Positions 12,926 to 27,900 are shown, counted from the stretch's first letter. The stretch: DNA of 64,000 nucleotides from Procambarus clarkii (GCF_040958095.1 NC_091165.1:25872769-25936768), one strand, 5' to 3'. Notes: generated by a model not told the origin, from the sequence alone. Program-made: numbers and translations.

Positions 12926-15900
12926 TACACAACAAAGATGACACTTGCTGTAAAAGATAGCACAGTAACACATGACAGCAACATATACATTGTAATGACT
13001 ATTATGCAACAGGTTCACTGATCACATAATATGTATAAATGCACTGGTGTACCCTGAGGCAGTAATTAAACACTTAGCACCACTAGTCCAGACCAGACAA
13101 TGTGAAACAATTCATTACGTGACACACCACAAAGTATAAACTGAACACTACGGTCACAAATGACCTTAAATGTGTGATCCTTTGTGATCTGACAACCCTT
13201 CATAACCCCCGTGTTAAACCATGTGATTTGCCCACCTCCATCACCTCTCCCTTATTCTTGTTCTTCTACACAAAGTCAATATTTTCTCTCCTCACCGTGC
13301 CTCGCACTCCTCGCCACAGCACACTTCTCCCCATAGACGCTCGGGGACTGTAAAATCCACTTGTACATATTTTAATCTGGTAAAGTGTTGTTCTTTTAAA
13401 TTGGAGCCAAAGAGCTCCCTGGCAGACGGGGGCTGTGCCCCCCCCCCCCCATCTCCCCCCTGCAATGTCTGGGGAAAGTCGGCTGGATAGTCTGTCTTGG
13501 TCTTGAAGATGGTAGAATATACCAGTGTCAGCTGGCTGTTAATAGTTAAGATTGTTTAATGTGTATAATGCCTACACACAACTGGAACCTCCCCACATCT
13601 ATCCTGACCAAAAACGCCAAAATAATCATCAGCTACAACAACAACAACAGTACAAGATGAGACTTCTGAGTAGTTGTAGTAGACATCGGTCTCGACTATT
13701 AATAGCCAGCTCACACTCGGGTACATTCTACCATCTTCAAGACCAAGGCACAAGATTCACCACAGTGCTCTCGTTATCATAAAAACATTCGAAGTAAGGA
13801 AACTGCAGAAGTCCTATTGGCCCCGCGCGACGTCGTGCTTCGCCACATTTCTCTTGGTTATGTGTTCTTGCTCAAACTAACTTCCTTTGAGAATGTTGAG
13901 ACGTAAAACGAGACGCATACCTTAGCGTCAGCCAATATAAAGCTGTAAAAATAAACTGTTGGAGAGTTAAATGTTCAACTAAGTTCTCAAATATGAAGAA
14001 CATCATTAGAAATGTAGAGAATATTGTCTCTAGTGACAATCTAGTGTCACTAGAGAATCACGCCATTATCTCGCCAATGACACTAGATTGACGCCATTAT
14101 CTCTAGTGGCCTCGACGAGGCCACTAGAGATAATGGCGCCAGTGTTGCTTATATGTGTGTGTCATAAAAAGTGAAAGAATAATGTCTGGTAATATATTAG
14201 TATTATTGTTAATGGCTATAAGATGGAGCCTGGTAAGCAATACAGTGTGTCTACGGCACCCGTGGTGCTGGGACAGACGGCACCCGTGGTGCTGGGACAG
14301 ACGGCACCCGTGGTGCTGGGACAGACGGCACCCGTGGTGCTGGGACAGACGGCACCCGTGGTGCCGGGACAGACGGCACCCGTGGTGCTGGGACAGACGG
14401 CACCCGTGGTGCTGGGACAGACGGCACCCGTGGTGCTGGGACAGACGGCACCCGTGGTGCTGGGACAGACAGCACCCGTGGTGCTGGGACAGACGGCACC
14501 CGTGGTGCTGGGACAGACGGCACCCGTGGTGCTGGGACAGACGGCACCCGTGGTGCTGGGACAGACGGCACCCGTGGTGCTGGGACAGACGGCACCCGTG
14601 GTGCTGGGACAGACGGCACCCGTGGTGCTGGGACAGACGGCACCCGTGGTGCTGGGACAGGCTGCACTCTTTTCTTAAGTCACATTGATATATATGCTCT
14701 TCCTCTTTTGTATAGTGGAAAATTACTGCGTTGCATCGCAGTATAGCATTAGTCTACAGTACACGTGTGTTCCACCTCTCATGTATTGTGTCATAAACTC
14801 TAGTAGGCCTTGCGTCCAGCATATGCCGAGTCTAAAATGCTAACATTTTTGTCATGAACCTCCTGTACAATAAATAGAACATTAATTATAACATTTACTC
14901 TTTCATGTGTGAAAGCAGGAAGGATAGCACGTAAGTAAATAATGTTCCAGCTTGTTAAAAGTGGTACAGTAATGTGTGTTGACCTCTGCACGACTCGTGT
15001 CCCAGACCATCTCCATCAGTCTCTCCTTTTCAAGTTATACGTTCATGTTTTATCCCGTTTTCTTTGTAGTAGTAGATTCGTTTTTAATGTTGCATATTCA
15101 ACCGTCTACTTTAATAAAACAAAATTCTGCAATAGCTGTGAACTCTGTAAACAACATTATTTCGTCGATCAGTCACCTGGTGCATATATCATGTCCGTCT
15201 ACAGTCACCTCGTTCCACTTTCTGTCTGTAATCACTGTAGTGTACGGTAGTTACTGTGTGTTTGTTGGTTAACCTGCTCTCATCTGTGTAAGTTTGTGTG
15301 TAACTGTTCTTTAATAAACCTTTCTTCTCGCACACGTGACTGTTCATACTGCCATGTGTTGAATACGAGAGTGCTCATTTACTGACCTTATATACCCTAC
15401 ACCTCACAACGCCCTCCACACAACACCCATCAACACCCCCACACAACACCCATCAACACCCCCACACAACATCCCTCAACACGCCCACACAACACCCATC
15501 AACACCCCCACACAACACCCATCAACACCCCCACACAACACCCCTCAACACGCCCACACAACACCCATCAACACCCCCACACAACACCCATCAACACCCC
15601 CACACAACACCCATCAACACCCCCACACAACACCCCTCAACACGCCCACACAACACCCATCAACACCCCCACACAACACCCATCAACACCCCCACACAAG
15701 GGCACTCCATCTCCTCCGGCAGCATAGTGTATGAGCGCGAGGAGAGGGAGGAATACACTCCCAAGCCGGCGGTAACTGTTGCTGCTAGTGGGCTGCTCTC
15801 ACCACTACTGCATTGTCATCTACACCTCTCACCACCTGGCTTCCCCTTCGTGGCGCCACCTGGCTCCCCCTTCGTGGCGCCACCTGGCTCCGTCCCTCAT

Positions 15901-18900
15901 TGGTCGGCAGCGTTTTCACCGTTACGTTCTCTGAACTTCATTAGGACGGGTTATCTCTTAGAACATTGTGCTTGTGATGGTTGTGGTGGTGGAAGGTGTA
16001 CGGGCGCACTGGTCTCTAATCCCATTAGCGGCCATCAGCCGCCTGCCAGTGGATCACTGTCTCGGTCTCACCATTACCATTTTCTTTTGTATTTCTGGTA
16101 TGGCGCGGGAAGCCTTAGAGAGCTTTGGGAAATATGTAGAATGGAGCCGTTGTCATTTATTGCAGTGTCGTGCTCGTCTCTTGCTAATGTTATTTGTCTG
16201 CAGTAGGTAAGGTCTAGCTAGATGCCCCCCTGGACGCCGATGACACTGGCAGGGATATTAGTCAAATGAAACCACTTGAACTGGATGACACAGCGATGAC
16301 TCGCATCTTGCAGGGTCGGCGTCCGATTCCTAATGGTCTAAGACTAAATACCTAAGCACCGTTCCTATCCCCCGCCCTCATATTCCAGCGCCTATCCTGT
16401 CGTCATATCCCAACACACTGTATCCCTCAACATCCTACAACTCCCACAACACCCTACACCCCACAACACTCTACTCCCCACAACACTCTACACCCCACAA
16501 CACCCCACAATGCACTTTGGGTTTAAAGTGTAGGTGTAGGGTGTAGGTGTAGCGACTGTAGCGAAGATTTATATGATGGCGAATGTGGCAAGGTGCTCTT
16601 CGCCAACACGTGTAAGTAAAATGCGATGGGCGAGTACCATAGACTCTAAGGCTACGGAACTACGGCTAAGTATAATACAATACAATACAATTTTATTCAA
16701 AAGAATGTGTGTGTACAAAGAACAAAGGAGTAATGTACAAATTGTAGGGACAGGAGTTGCACAATCTATGAAGCCACTATTACGCAAAGCGTTTCTAACA
16801 AAAACATAAAATGAATAGACAAAATGTATTTACAAAGGTGTGAGGAGAAAATAACAAATTAATGCAAAAAAAGGCGACACTTAAGGATGACAGGCGTAGA
16901 TTTTACAATATGAAGTCAGTAGTTGTAGCAATAGTACAGTAGTTTATTTACATAATAACAGAACGGAAATACAGGGTATAGATTAGAAGAGCAACTGAAC
17001 TCTTTCTCATGACATTTTGTTTGGAACATAACAGAGTAATATAGTCAATGGGGCCAACCCTAAAATCGTCATATCCCAGCAAATTAATATTTGTTTGCTA
17101 GTTGTGATCACTTTGAGCCCCGTTCCCACTAAGATACACAAGCCTGAGGCAAGATATTCACTCGAGTTCCCCAGCAGTTAACCAACTTACACAAGTACAC
17201 ACCATATGATACATGAACAATATTTGTCAGCTGCCAGTTGATAACACTGCTGATATGCTGACGATGAGTCATACTAACGTGGCTGAAGATATGATGACCA
17301 AGCCACACACCAGAAGATGAAGAGATGACAATGATTTGGTCTGTCCTGGACCATTATCAAATCGTATATGATAATATATGGTAATGTTTATCCTGGCAAA
17401 ACATTTCCCATCGCTCTTCCTTACGTATACACTCCTAAATGTGTAATTACCCAAGTGTAGTTACAGGAGGAGAGCCTCATTGAATAGCTCTGGAGTTTTT
17501 CAAGATTGGGTTTACATTTCTCTTGGTGGAAGTTCCACAGTGGAGCGGCATGTTCCAGAATGGGCCTCACATAAGTCATCTAAAATGCTCTGAAGGCTTC
17601 CTTCCCAAGGTTTCTAAATGTTATTCTTATGTTTACCAGTTTACCATATGTAAAAGATAATACTCTATTTATGTGAGCCTCTGGTGCTATTTTAACTTTA
17701 CTACATTGCCTGATAATCAGCCATAACAGAAAATCCTTCTGAACACGGCTTTATGGCAAAAATCTACAGGTAAATTGTAACAAAAATAATCACTAAAGTG
17801 TAACCTTGAGTAGTAAATTCAGTACAGTACACTGTACATTGACAACCACTTACTCAGTCACAACATCATGGTAGCTCTGTTACTTCGTCATAGACCCCGG
17901 CCAGAGCACACTATAAATTATTTAGAGATCATTACAGTGAACAGTTTGTCTTTGTTTTGGCAGCTGAGGAAGAGGGGCCATGGGAGAGTTGTTTGGTGTG
18001 TCTGGGCATAAGAGCCCCCCGCAGGGTCACCGGTAAGTTATTCTGGCTTGCACACCCCCGCTAATCTCGCGTGATACCAGTTGCCCAATAGTTAACTTAG
18101 TGCTGTTAGCGAGATGCGTTGTATTAAAATTAGCATCATGTGATCCTACACCCCCTTCCCCACCATACCAACGACTGATACGAGTGCAACTAATGTGTTA
18201 GTGAATTATTTATATTATCATTAGCTGGAAAGGCATACTAAAACACGTCCGATTTTTTTTTAATTAACAAGAGTGGCCTGATTTATTGTTTTACCATGAA
18301 TTTATCTTGGATTATTAGTGAAATGCATGCATTTGTTATTTTAATAGTCTATCATATACAGTATATATTTTAATGCCTCACAATGATTTTTATACTGGCA
18401 AAATTTTGGTGTTCATAATTGTTGATGATTACATTCCAAGGGTGTACTCAAAATCCTTGGAATTATCTCTTGATACAGTCCTTTGTTCAATAAATTATGA
18501 ATAGTTAGAAGTGTGGCCATCATATGTTTTTGCTGATGTCCAGCTCTTGTTAATGAGCATGGCAACAAGCAAGCTAATGAGGTGGCAAGTAATGCTTCAA
18601 TCATCTTGGTCCAATCAAGGCAGTCCCTACTTTTGGGAAATTATTATTTCCCCCCCCCAATTCTTATCCTGACCCCCCTTTCAGTGCTATACAGTATAGT
18701 TGTAATGGCTTGGTGATTTCCCCTGATAGTTCTCTTCCCTATCCAGGAATTAGGTCAACTGTTTAAGGGTCTTGTTGGCATGTTGAGGAAACCACTGTCG
18801 GCTCCAGCAATAAGGGAGTGACAAAAAGTTTCTCTGATTATAACCTCATATCTCAAGACAATGGAAGATCAGACTTGTTTGTAGATCAGCCACACATTCA

Positions 18901-21900
18901 CAACACCTCTCTCCTCCCTCCTTCCCCCACCTCTCTGACTTCCAACCTCTAACAGTGAAACACAAAACACTTTTATATAGATTTATAATCACATTTCTAC
19001 ATACGTATATGTATATGTTATGATGTTAGAGAAATTATTTACCAATCAATGTGTTGTGCTGTATAGCATGTAGTGATTGTTTTTCTAATAATTATGTATC
19101 TTGAAGAGTACCATTATGATATCCCATTACTTGAGGTACAAAATTTGTTTCAATATTGATGTACATTTGTTTTCCCTATCATGTAGGCTACAATACTGCA
19201 TGTGAAAAGTTGGTTGGTTAGTGGTTATTTATGGTCTACAACAGAGAGAGCCTGTTTGAGCCCACAGACTACAGTATCTTACATGTGGAGAAGATTGATT
19301 CAAGTTAGATGGGACTAGATATAGACCTTTAATCTGTGTAGCTTTCTTAATGCTTGAATCAAATGAAATGTGTTTATAGAATCCCAATGATGTCTTTGAT
19401 GTCTTTGCCCCATCCCATCAAGCTGAATGGGAACCCCCTCCTGTTGTTCTGAAATGCCTTTTCCTTTAATATTTTTCTTTGCACTCACATTCTGTTGCTC
19501 TCTCTTCACAGATGGGTCTAAATCTGTTGATGATATTTGTTACTCAGTTGTTTTTCAAGACCAAATGTATACGTGCCACTTACCTCCGGAGGCTAGCGAT
19601 CTTCACAGCTGAATTGTATGTATGACGTTTGTCCTTCGTCAATTGCTTTTCCATCGTCAGCGCTCCTTTGTCATTGTGGTTGACTCTTGTAGTGTTCTCA
19701 TGGCTGTAGTCATTTAATCCTATATATCCTGTGGTAGTTGAAATCGAATATTGACTGTTTGTAATCTCCAGCTGATTTAAACAAATTGAGTTTTGGTGGG
19801 CTTCCAGTCATATTGGTACAGTACTTCCTTAAATGAAACATGCAGACACTGCCGCTAAGGAGGCTATCCGCACTTGCCCTGTTTCCCAAAAAAGGCGTTC
19901 CTTATTTCTACCCAGTAATTCATTCCTCGATCTGTACCCATTGTTAGGATTATTGATCTTCTGTTATTGGTAACAAACTGCATGCTCTTAAGGATAGCAT
20001 GTCCCCCATGGCCTTCCTCCTACCACCGTAACCGGCAGTGGAAAATGGCTCTGGCAAGGTAAGTATTGACCATATATGTTTAACTCAGGGGTACTTAATG
20101 GAGCACCGCCCTGCTCCTTGTCCGAAATACATTGTCCCTCTTACAGTTGTGCATCTCCTTGTTGAATGTTCTGATTTTCAGAATGTTCATGTGTCTTGCT
20201 TCCCGATTGTCACTCGCGGTCATTTGCCCCTCGATAGAATCCTTTGTGAATTCGATACTTTTGATATCGCTCGTCTTGTTGTGCTTTTGTTCTCGTATTG
20301 GCATCCTTAGTGGTATTTAGTTCCTTTTGAATTTCCTGGAACTTTGATGGTGTTACAGAGTCTCCCTGGCTTGGAACCTTCTTTTGATAATTACTTACAG
20401 CTTTCTAAAGTAATTTTGCATTTCAAACATAAAACTTTTTAAGTATTTGAACTATAAGAATGTTATAAAAAAATTGAGAAAATGTATTGTTAGCCTATGA
20501 ATCATGACGTAGTCAATATCAAACTTCCTTCATTTTAAAGAAGTAATTTATCAAATATGACACTCATATTCTCTTTCATATTATAACCTAATGGTGTAAG
20601 ACCTTATTAAACTTGTATATACAATATTGCAGTTTAAAATACTTCAGTAATAAACAAGAAATTATAATTTTTACATGTTTATTTCTGTAAATATGCAGTA
20701 AACTACAGGGTTTCCTTTTAAGTATTCTGTATATTTTGTTGTACAGTATATTTGTTTAATTGTTGTAATGGACATTATTATTATTAGTTATAAGCCTAAT
20801 TTTTGTTTCTGTGTGGTGTTCATCATATAAATATTAAATTCCCTAAACTCATTGTAATTTTGTTTATAATTTTAAACATGTTATAGTATTAACTCTGGCA
20901 TGAAGAAAAGTTACTTCACACCTAATGTTTAAGGGTCTGAAATATGCTTGATTTTCACCTGCTTTGAGTTAGCAAGTACTTAACCCTTATTTCTTATGCA
21001 AGTATGCAATTTTATGATGCATCTAAATGTGTTGTATCCTATTTTGAAATGTTTAAAACATAATTTAGATTCATTGTTTTGAGTTCAAGACAATTTCATA
21101 CTGTAAGTTGCAGTGTATATTTGGTCATACATGTATACGAACACTTCTTTAGATAATTTAAGCGCTATAAATATTACCCATTTAATTGCTTCTTTTTTAT
21201 GTTTCAAGGATTTTTAAATTAATATTTACTTAATGTTTTTAAAGAAATTTGGATATGTTTTAAGTTATTGTTCCTAACATATTAAATACTGTGATATGAT
21301 AATTAATGACCAAGTCATTATAATCTGATAATTTTATGTTATTGTATTCATCAATTGATTAACTGGCCATTAAAAAGTGAAAAATATGCACTTTTACCTA
21401 TGAAAATGCAGTAGTAAGTTTTCTTGTTTTTTTTTAGCGGACAAGCTCCTGAAAGAGCGCCAGTACTTCAAAGATGGTCATCTGGACCGTGATGGATTGG
21501 TTGCCTTTATTAAGGAGGTTAAAAACTACCCAGGACTTACAGATGAAGATGCTGCTGTGCTCGCTGCCTCCAAGTGAGTGTATTGGCCTTGTAGTAGTTG
21601 TGTGCTGTCCCTTAGCTGGTATAGTGGTAGTAATTACCCAAATGTAATTACTTAAGTGAAGTTACAGGATGAGAGCAGACTTGTGGTGTTCCCCCTTTAC
21701 AGCTTTCTGTCATATACTGCTTTGAAACTAATGGCAATTTTGGTGATACAATTATCACACTACTGATGGTAGTTTGATAATTGTAGTGCTTTCTACTCGG
21801 CACAACTTCCCGCTCTATAATCTCATCTCATTATTCATGGTCATATCAATATGATGTTACATTAATGTGCAGGAGTTGACAGTGATTTAGATGGCACTGC

Positions 21901-24900
21901 TGCTGTACACATTACTCTTCTGAGGGGCTTGGGTCTGTAAGTATCACACACACAGGGTGATTTGAGTTTAACTGAATGTTTCTTCTGGGGCCTTTTTAAG
22001 ACTAAAATGAATACTCTTCAGTGCCTGCCTTTCCCATTGTTATTTTGGGGGGAAATGCTTACAAGGAAATTCATCCCATAGGGGATTTAATGTTAACAGT
22101 GGCCTGGTATGACTTAACCTGTCCTATGTGGACCAGGTCTGTGACCCAAGAAGCGATCAAGAAGCCTGCTCAGAAAAGAGGTATTTAGTGTAGCATTAGA
22201 AATGGTTTGAAAATAAAAATATTTGTAGTAAAGCAGTGGCTGGTATGTGTATGTGAATGACATCTTGTATATCATGGTTGATATTTCACTAGTGCTTCTG
22301 ATTTAGGTTTCAAGTGAATAAATTATGGAGATAACGTCTGAAGCACTGATTAGTAATGGACATAGCTAGTTGAGGAAGCTGACAGTAAAATTTAAAATAC
22401 TTTTTCTGAATATCTGGGATACAAAATACTATAACACCAAATATATAATTAAGATTTTTTTTGTGTTACATTTAGGTAAATGCTCATAAACTAATGTGTA
22501 AAGGCACACCATTGCTGTTTTGCAGACTTGTAGAATCACAGAGCCACTCTCGGATGTGGTACCGTGTTGGTGCTGTACGCAGCATGACTGGTGGACGCAA
22601 GACTCAACCTCAGCTCTCTTACAAACTTAAGGAGGTGAGATTTTCTCTATATTTCTCCCATTCTCCATTTTTGCCTTCAAAGAAAATGGGTATACAAAGA
22701 AATAGGGATTTCTATTTTAAAATTACTATATATTTCTTAAGTATTTCCAAACAGAAGGTCCAGTCACAATGCATATTTATTCAAGCTTGTGTCAGTTGGT
22801 GTGGAATCTGGCAGCAAAGCTGGAAGATGAGCCTGAAATGAACCTTTTATTCTATTAATGGACAAACATTTTATAAGAACATAGGAAACTGTAGAAGGGA
22901 TATTAGCCCATACAAGGCAGTTTCTATTTACAGTACATTCATCCACAACCTCTCATGTCTTTGTCCAACTTATGCTTGAAACATTCCAGCTGTCCCATGT
23001 CTCTTATGAATCTAAACTGCTCCTAATATTCTATTTGGTTTGGAGTATACTGACCTCGTCAAATAACAGTGGTTGAGTCACATGTGGTATATGTGGTGCA
23101 GTTGAGCATGAGTAATATACTGTACTGTATCAACAAACTGTGTTTTGATTGTTCTTTGGAACATAAATTTGCCATTTTAATTATACATTTCAAGACATTA
23201 AGTACAGTAGTCTGAGTGTGCAATATACTATTTTATTATGTTCCAAAAATGCTTACGAAATACAGTAATACAAAATGATCACAGTGTGTATGTGCAATGC
23301 AGCAATTTGGTGTTGGTATAAAAACATGTACTGTACATACATGTATATACATAGTCTATATAAATATACTGTACATTGTAGATACATGTATGGTATGTAT
23401 CTTAACTTAAACATTACTCATTAAGCATTTATGAAATGGGATCCATTTTAACATGTTTCGAGCACCTTCTTTCCCTTTTAGTATGTAGTATTTGTTAGTG
23501 AAAGTTCTGCAACCCTAATGTAGGCTAAACAAAACTGTTTGTGGTGTTTCCAACCTCATCAACAGTGTATATGGTCACTAATAATACATTTTGTGTACAT
23601 ATGTTATGCTGCATAAGGATATACAGTATTTTTTTAAGCGGCTTGTGTTATACTGATGAAATAAGTGAGGGGAATAAAAGTAAGTACAGTAATTGCATGA
23701 GATTTGTAATTTGTATATGAAATTACCTTGAGATGATTTCGCGGCTTAGTGTCCCCGCGGCCAGGTCCTCGACTAGGCCTCCTCGTTGCTAGACTGGTCA
23801 ACCGGGCTGTTGGACGCGACTGCTCGCAGCCCGATGTACGAGTCACAGCCTGGTTGATTAGGTATCCTTTGGAGGTGCTTATCAAGTTCTCTCTTGAACA
23901 CTGTGAGGGGTCAGCCAGCTATGCCCCTTATGTGTTGTGGAAGTGTGTAAATTTTGCAAGTTATTCATAATTATGATATATTCTTTCTCTTAATATACTC
24001 TACTGAGTAATTAATGCTTAGGTTAAGAGTAAATTATTACCTCTGTTACAGTGTAATGCTAGAACATAATTGACAGACGTTTCATCTGAAAATTTGAAAT
24101 TGTTTAACTAAAACCATTGAATTAATGAATTTAAAAAATAATGAAATCATACTAAAAATAAAAAAATTAAATTTAGTTCAGACCAAAATTTTGCACACAG
24201 TAGAATGATGATAATATGGGATACTTTTAATATAGTTTAAAATATAGTTTAATGATGTAGAGTGTACCAGTGGTCATAATTCAGGCTTGATATCATGAGT
24301 TTTAACAACCATATCTGTGTCTCATCCATCTGTTCATTTGTGATATAGTTTGCAGTTATTTTATATTAAATATGATAGCCTAAAAATTAATGCTAAAATT
24401 ATCAGATAATCCGTACCTTTATCTTTAAATTATCCAGTATTGTAACTTTTAGCCCTTTCGTCTGTAATGTGAATTTGAACAATTACATGGGGTGATTCTT
24501 ACACGAATAAATATACAAAATGGGAGTGCTGGGGTTAAGACTGTCTCTCTCTAGTGTAGCATTGTGCACTACATATAAGTGGCTAGTAGTCAAAATATAT
24601 ACATAGTATATACAGCACTTATGTTATACAGTACTATACTGTACCATAAAAAGTTTAAACAATTATAATTTGCTATACTACTTTCAATAATGCCAAAGTT
24701 GCATAACAAAGCAAATCCAAGTTCATGACATGATTTGATAAATGTTGCCATGAATTTCACATGCACACACTTTGCTCTTCTTGATTTGACTTGGAATTAT
24801 ACTTTTGAGTTAAAACACTTACCATACAGCTTGGTTTATATTGTTATTGATCTCTCGTATGAACATTAAAAATTCACGAAACTTATTTTTGCGTGAGGTA

Positions 24901-27900
24901 CCATCTCTCGGTTTCTGTTCGTGTATAGAAATGTTTAAACTAGCTGTGATCAAAAAGATAATACTTGGTACATTTCGTGTGTATATTGTGCAAAGATATT
25001 TAGTGATCACCAGTCTTTTGCTTCTAATACCAAGGTATCGAAAGATCTTCGCAACAAAAATCACCAAGACCTATTGTGGAAATTATCAGCCGTGAGTCTT
25101 GAAGGAGATGATACACGTGTGAGAGTTCAAATCACTTGTGCCTTTTTATAAGATTTATTTTTCCCACACTACAAATGAATCTCTCAAAACTGCACTGGTC
25201 AAAAGCAGAGTAATTGTGGTTATTATCTTATTTGTTGTTTTAGGAAATCACACCCCAGAATTTGAAAAGTTGAGGATTGGAACCACTATGCAATGGCCAC
25301 AAGATCAGAGCCCATATTTGTCTAATGCACGGCTGACAAACATTACCCTCATATGAGTGCACATACACCCATAGCAAGCCACCAATCTAAATTTGTGTTT
25401 TGCTGCTTCATTAAAAAATAACTATTATTATTTAAACACAATTAATTATCAGTTGTTAGAAATGCATTATTTATCGCCTAAAATAGCAGTATTGACATTT
25501 TTTATCTGGCAGTCTTTCAATGTCTCGACTAGTCCACCACAATAATACTGTACAATAATGTACTAAATTAGTGTTGTGTAAATAATCAAATAGCCAATGT
25601 AATCCTTGCAAATATTAAAGCGTAAAATCCGTAAATACCAAGACTGTACAGGTACTTTAGTTTAAAATTCAGCTAGGGTAAGGGGAGGAACCTTTAAGAT
25701 GCTAGCTTCTCGTACCCATGAAGGCCACTAGCGATAGTGGCCCTCAGGTAAATTCAGGTAAATATTATATAGATTATTCAGATTTTGCCTGGTAGGAAGT
25801 GTGGTTTGGTGATTGCAAATTGTGCCTAGCTACTGTATTTTTTATTTTTTTTTATTATTATTATTTTCTTTAACCGTGACCAAAATACAGTTTTGGAAAG
25901 TTCTGTTTTGAGAGGTTCATTGGTATGTTCTTGTTTTACACACCTTAAAAATGGTAGTTACACCTTAGCTAAGATACATTTCTTTGTCAGCTGTCTCTAC
26001 AGCTATGCATCTGTGTGAAGGATCACCGAACTCATACCTATAGTAGCAATTACATTGTTTCCCATTTGAGGGCAACATCACTGTGTTTATATGAAGCATG
26101 CACACGTCTGTAGTATGCGCTAATAATTATCCTTCATCTACACTTGTTATTTTTCATTCACTTGTGCATTTTATTGTACAATATTTGCTGAAGTGTTTTA
26201 GGGATTATTATAATAGAATATTAATCTTGTGCAAGATATACAAAATACTAATCTGAAAAGTGAACTGAACATAATTAAAGTTTAAATACTGGGGCATGGT
26301 CATCCTTAAAGAATTACAAAGAACACTTGGTTGTAAACTAATTATATTATTGTAATACCATCAAACTGTGAATTCCAAAAGTTATATGCAGTATAGGTTA
26401 TTTAATATAGTAGCATCATAACATACATACATAATGTGTCCTTTGACATGAAATCATAATGCAGTGGTCCCCTCCATTTACAAATTTAATCCGTTCCCAG
26501 AGACGGGTCGTAACTCAAAAATTCCTAACTCGAAATGAATTTTCCCGTAAGAAATAATGTAAATTCAATTAATCCATTCCACACTCTCAAAAATATTAAC
26601 TTCAAAATACATTTCACACATAATACACACACATATTTTGTACTATAGTATGTACAAGTTATAGCTTACCTTTATTGATGATTTGTTGGCATATGGAAGA
26701 TGATGAGGAGAGATGTTACCTTTTGGTAGGGGAGTTCCCTTTCATTATAACATCCGGCAGTGATGACTTCTCTGGGGTACACACTCCTACATTTTGCCTG
26801 CATACCACTAGGGCCTGGTTGTGGGTCACTGCTTGTTTTTCTCACTAAGAACCTTTACATAGATACAGTACTTGTTTTCTCTACATTTTAACATTTGTCT
26901 GTAGTGAGGTATTACAGTGTCCATGAAAAGATTAAGGCAACGGCCTATTGCAGCTTGATTTGGGTGAGTTGTTTCAACAAAACTTTGCATTTCTTCCCAT
27001 ACTGCACACTACTTCTTAAGCATTGAGGAAGGGACATTCCATGCTGCCTTCTCCTCCCTTGAAGAAATTTCCTCAGCTCTGTCTCTGATTTTCTAAAGCA
27101 TTTGCAATATTATTACCAGGTATTGTTATTAAATTCAACTACAAAGGATTACTGCTAAACATGACTAAGGAGTAGACAAAAGGTAGACAACTATGCTGGG
27201 GGTGACTCCAAACACACCAACCTGGCACTCTCACAATTGGAAACAAAAACACAAGTACCTATTTCTAATGTTCAAATTAATGTTTTATTTTGTATACTTG
27301 TACCATACTAAAGTTATCACTAGCACTCTATCATGCCCTTTTTCACCTCCGTAGCTTCCAGTGTTCAGACATTGTTCAGAATGGTTCATCTTCCACTGCT
27401 ACAATTTTTTCCTCTTGAAAAATACAGTACTGTATCCAGTTCTAGACTGAAATCCAGGAAGTTCTGATATTTTGAGTTTATTATTTTGTCATAACAGGAT
27501 TGTTCTGAAACATTTCGCATGTAATGGGTACTGTATTTCCCTCAACTCATTTTCAGTTAATGGATCGAATATCCTCGCAGGAATTGGTATGTTCTTGAAA
27601 TGTTCTTGTGTGAACACACCAATGTGAAGTGTTCATTTGAGGTGTCTGCTGTTGCTTTAACATTAACTTAGTCATTTAGGCAGTTCTTTTAATTTGTGTT
27701 GAGGTATGGTGTAAATATCTTATACCATTTACATAGGAGTAAGTGAGGTGTGTTAGATACTTGTACTATATATATAGTAATAATTATGTAAACATAAATG
27801 TACAGTACTAAAAGACAGGTACTGTACCTTTATTATTTTCAGGTACAATACTAGTGTGTGTGCGTTCGTTCTTCGTGGTTAAATATTATCACATTATTCA

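Larger units (their letters stand above)
5437..21437 (+). other. Intron 4 (16 kb), minisatellite-rich
   Basis: A single long intron between exons 4 and 5. Its first 11 kb hold most tandem repeats of the window (listed separately), two foldbacks, a CRE/E-box duplication and SINE and LINE pieces; from about 16.5 kb it becomes AT-rich and carries SINE, foldback-arm and LINE RNase H remnants. Parts where I see nothing specific: 6250-7600, 7820-8185, 10520-10980, 12130-12830, 12920-13490, 14670-15410, 17660-18600, 18750-19500 and 20330-21430. Confidence 0.7.

Noticed and set aside
14155..14688. Long open frames of repeated WCWDRRHP or APVVLGQT type
   Set aside because: They are open on both strands only because a 24-bp stop-free unit is repeated; no start context, no family, no flanking coding sequence.
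15412..15700. CRISPR-like array
   Set aside because: Units are directly abutting with no unique spacers, and the genome is eukaryotic; it is a minisatellite. The same applies to the other arrays.
21438..21573. EF-hand calcium site in [12 protein letters not shown]
   Set aside because: Acidic spacing does not fit the canonical 12-residue EF-hand loop and no second EF-hand helix pattern follows; treated as ordinary NCX loop sequence.
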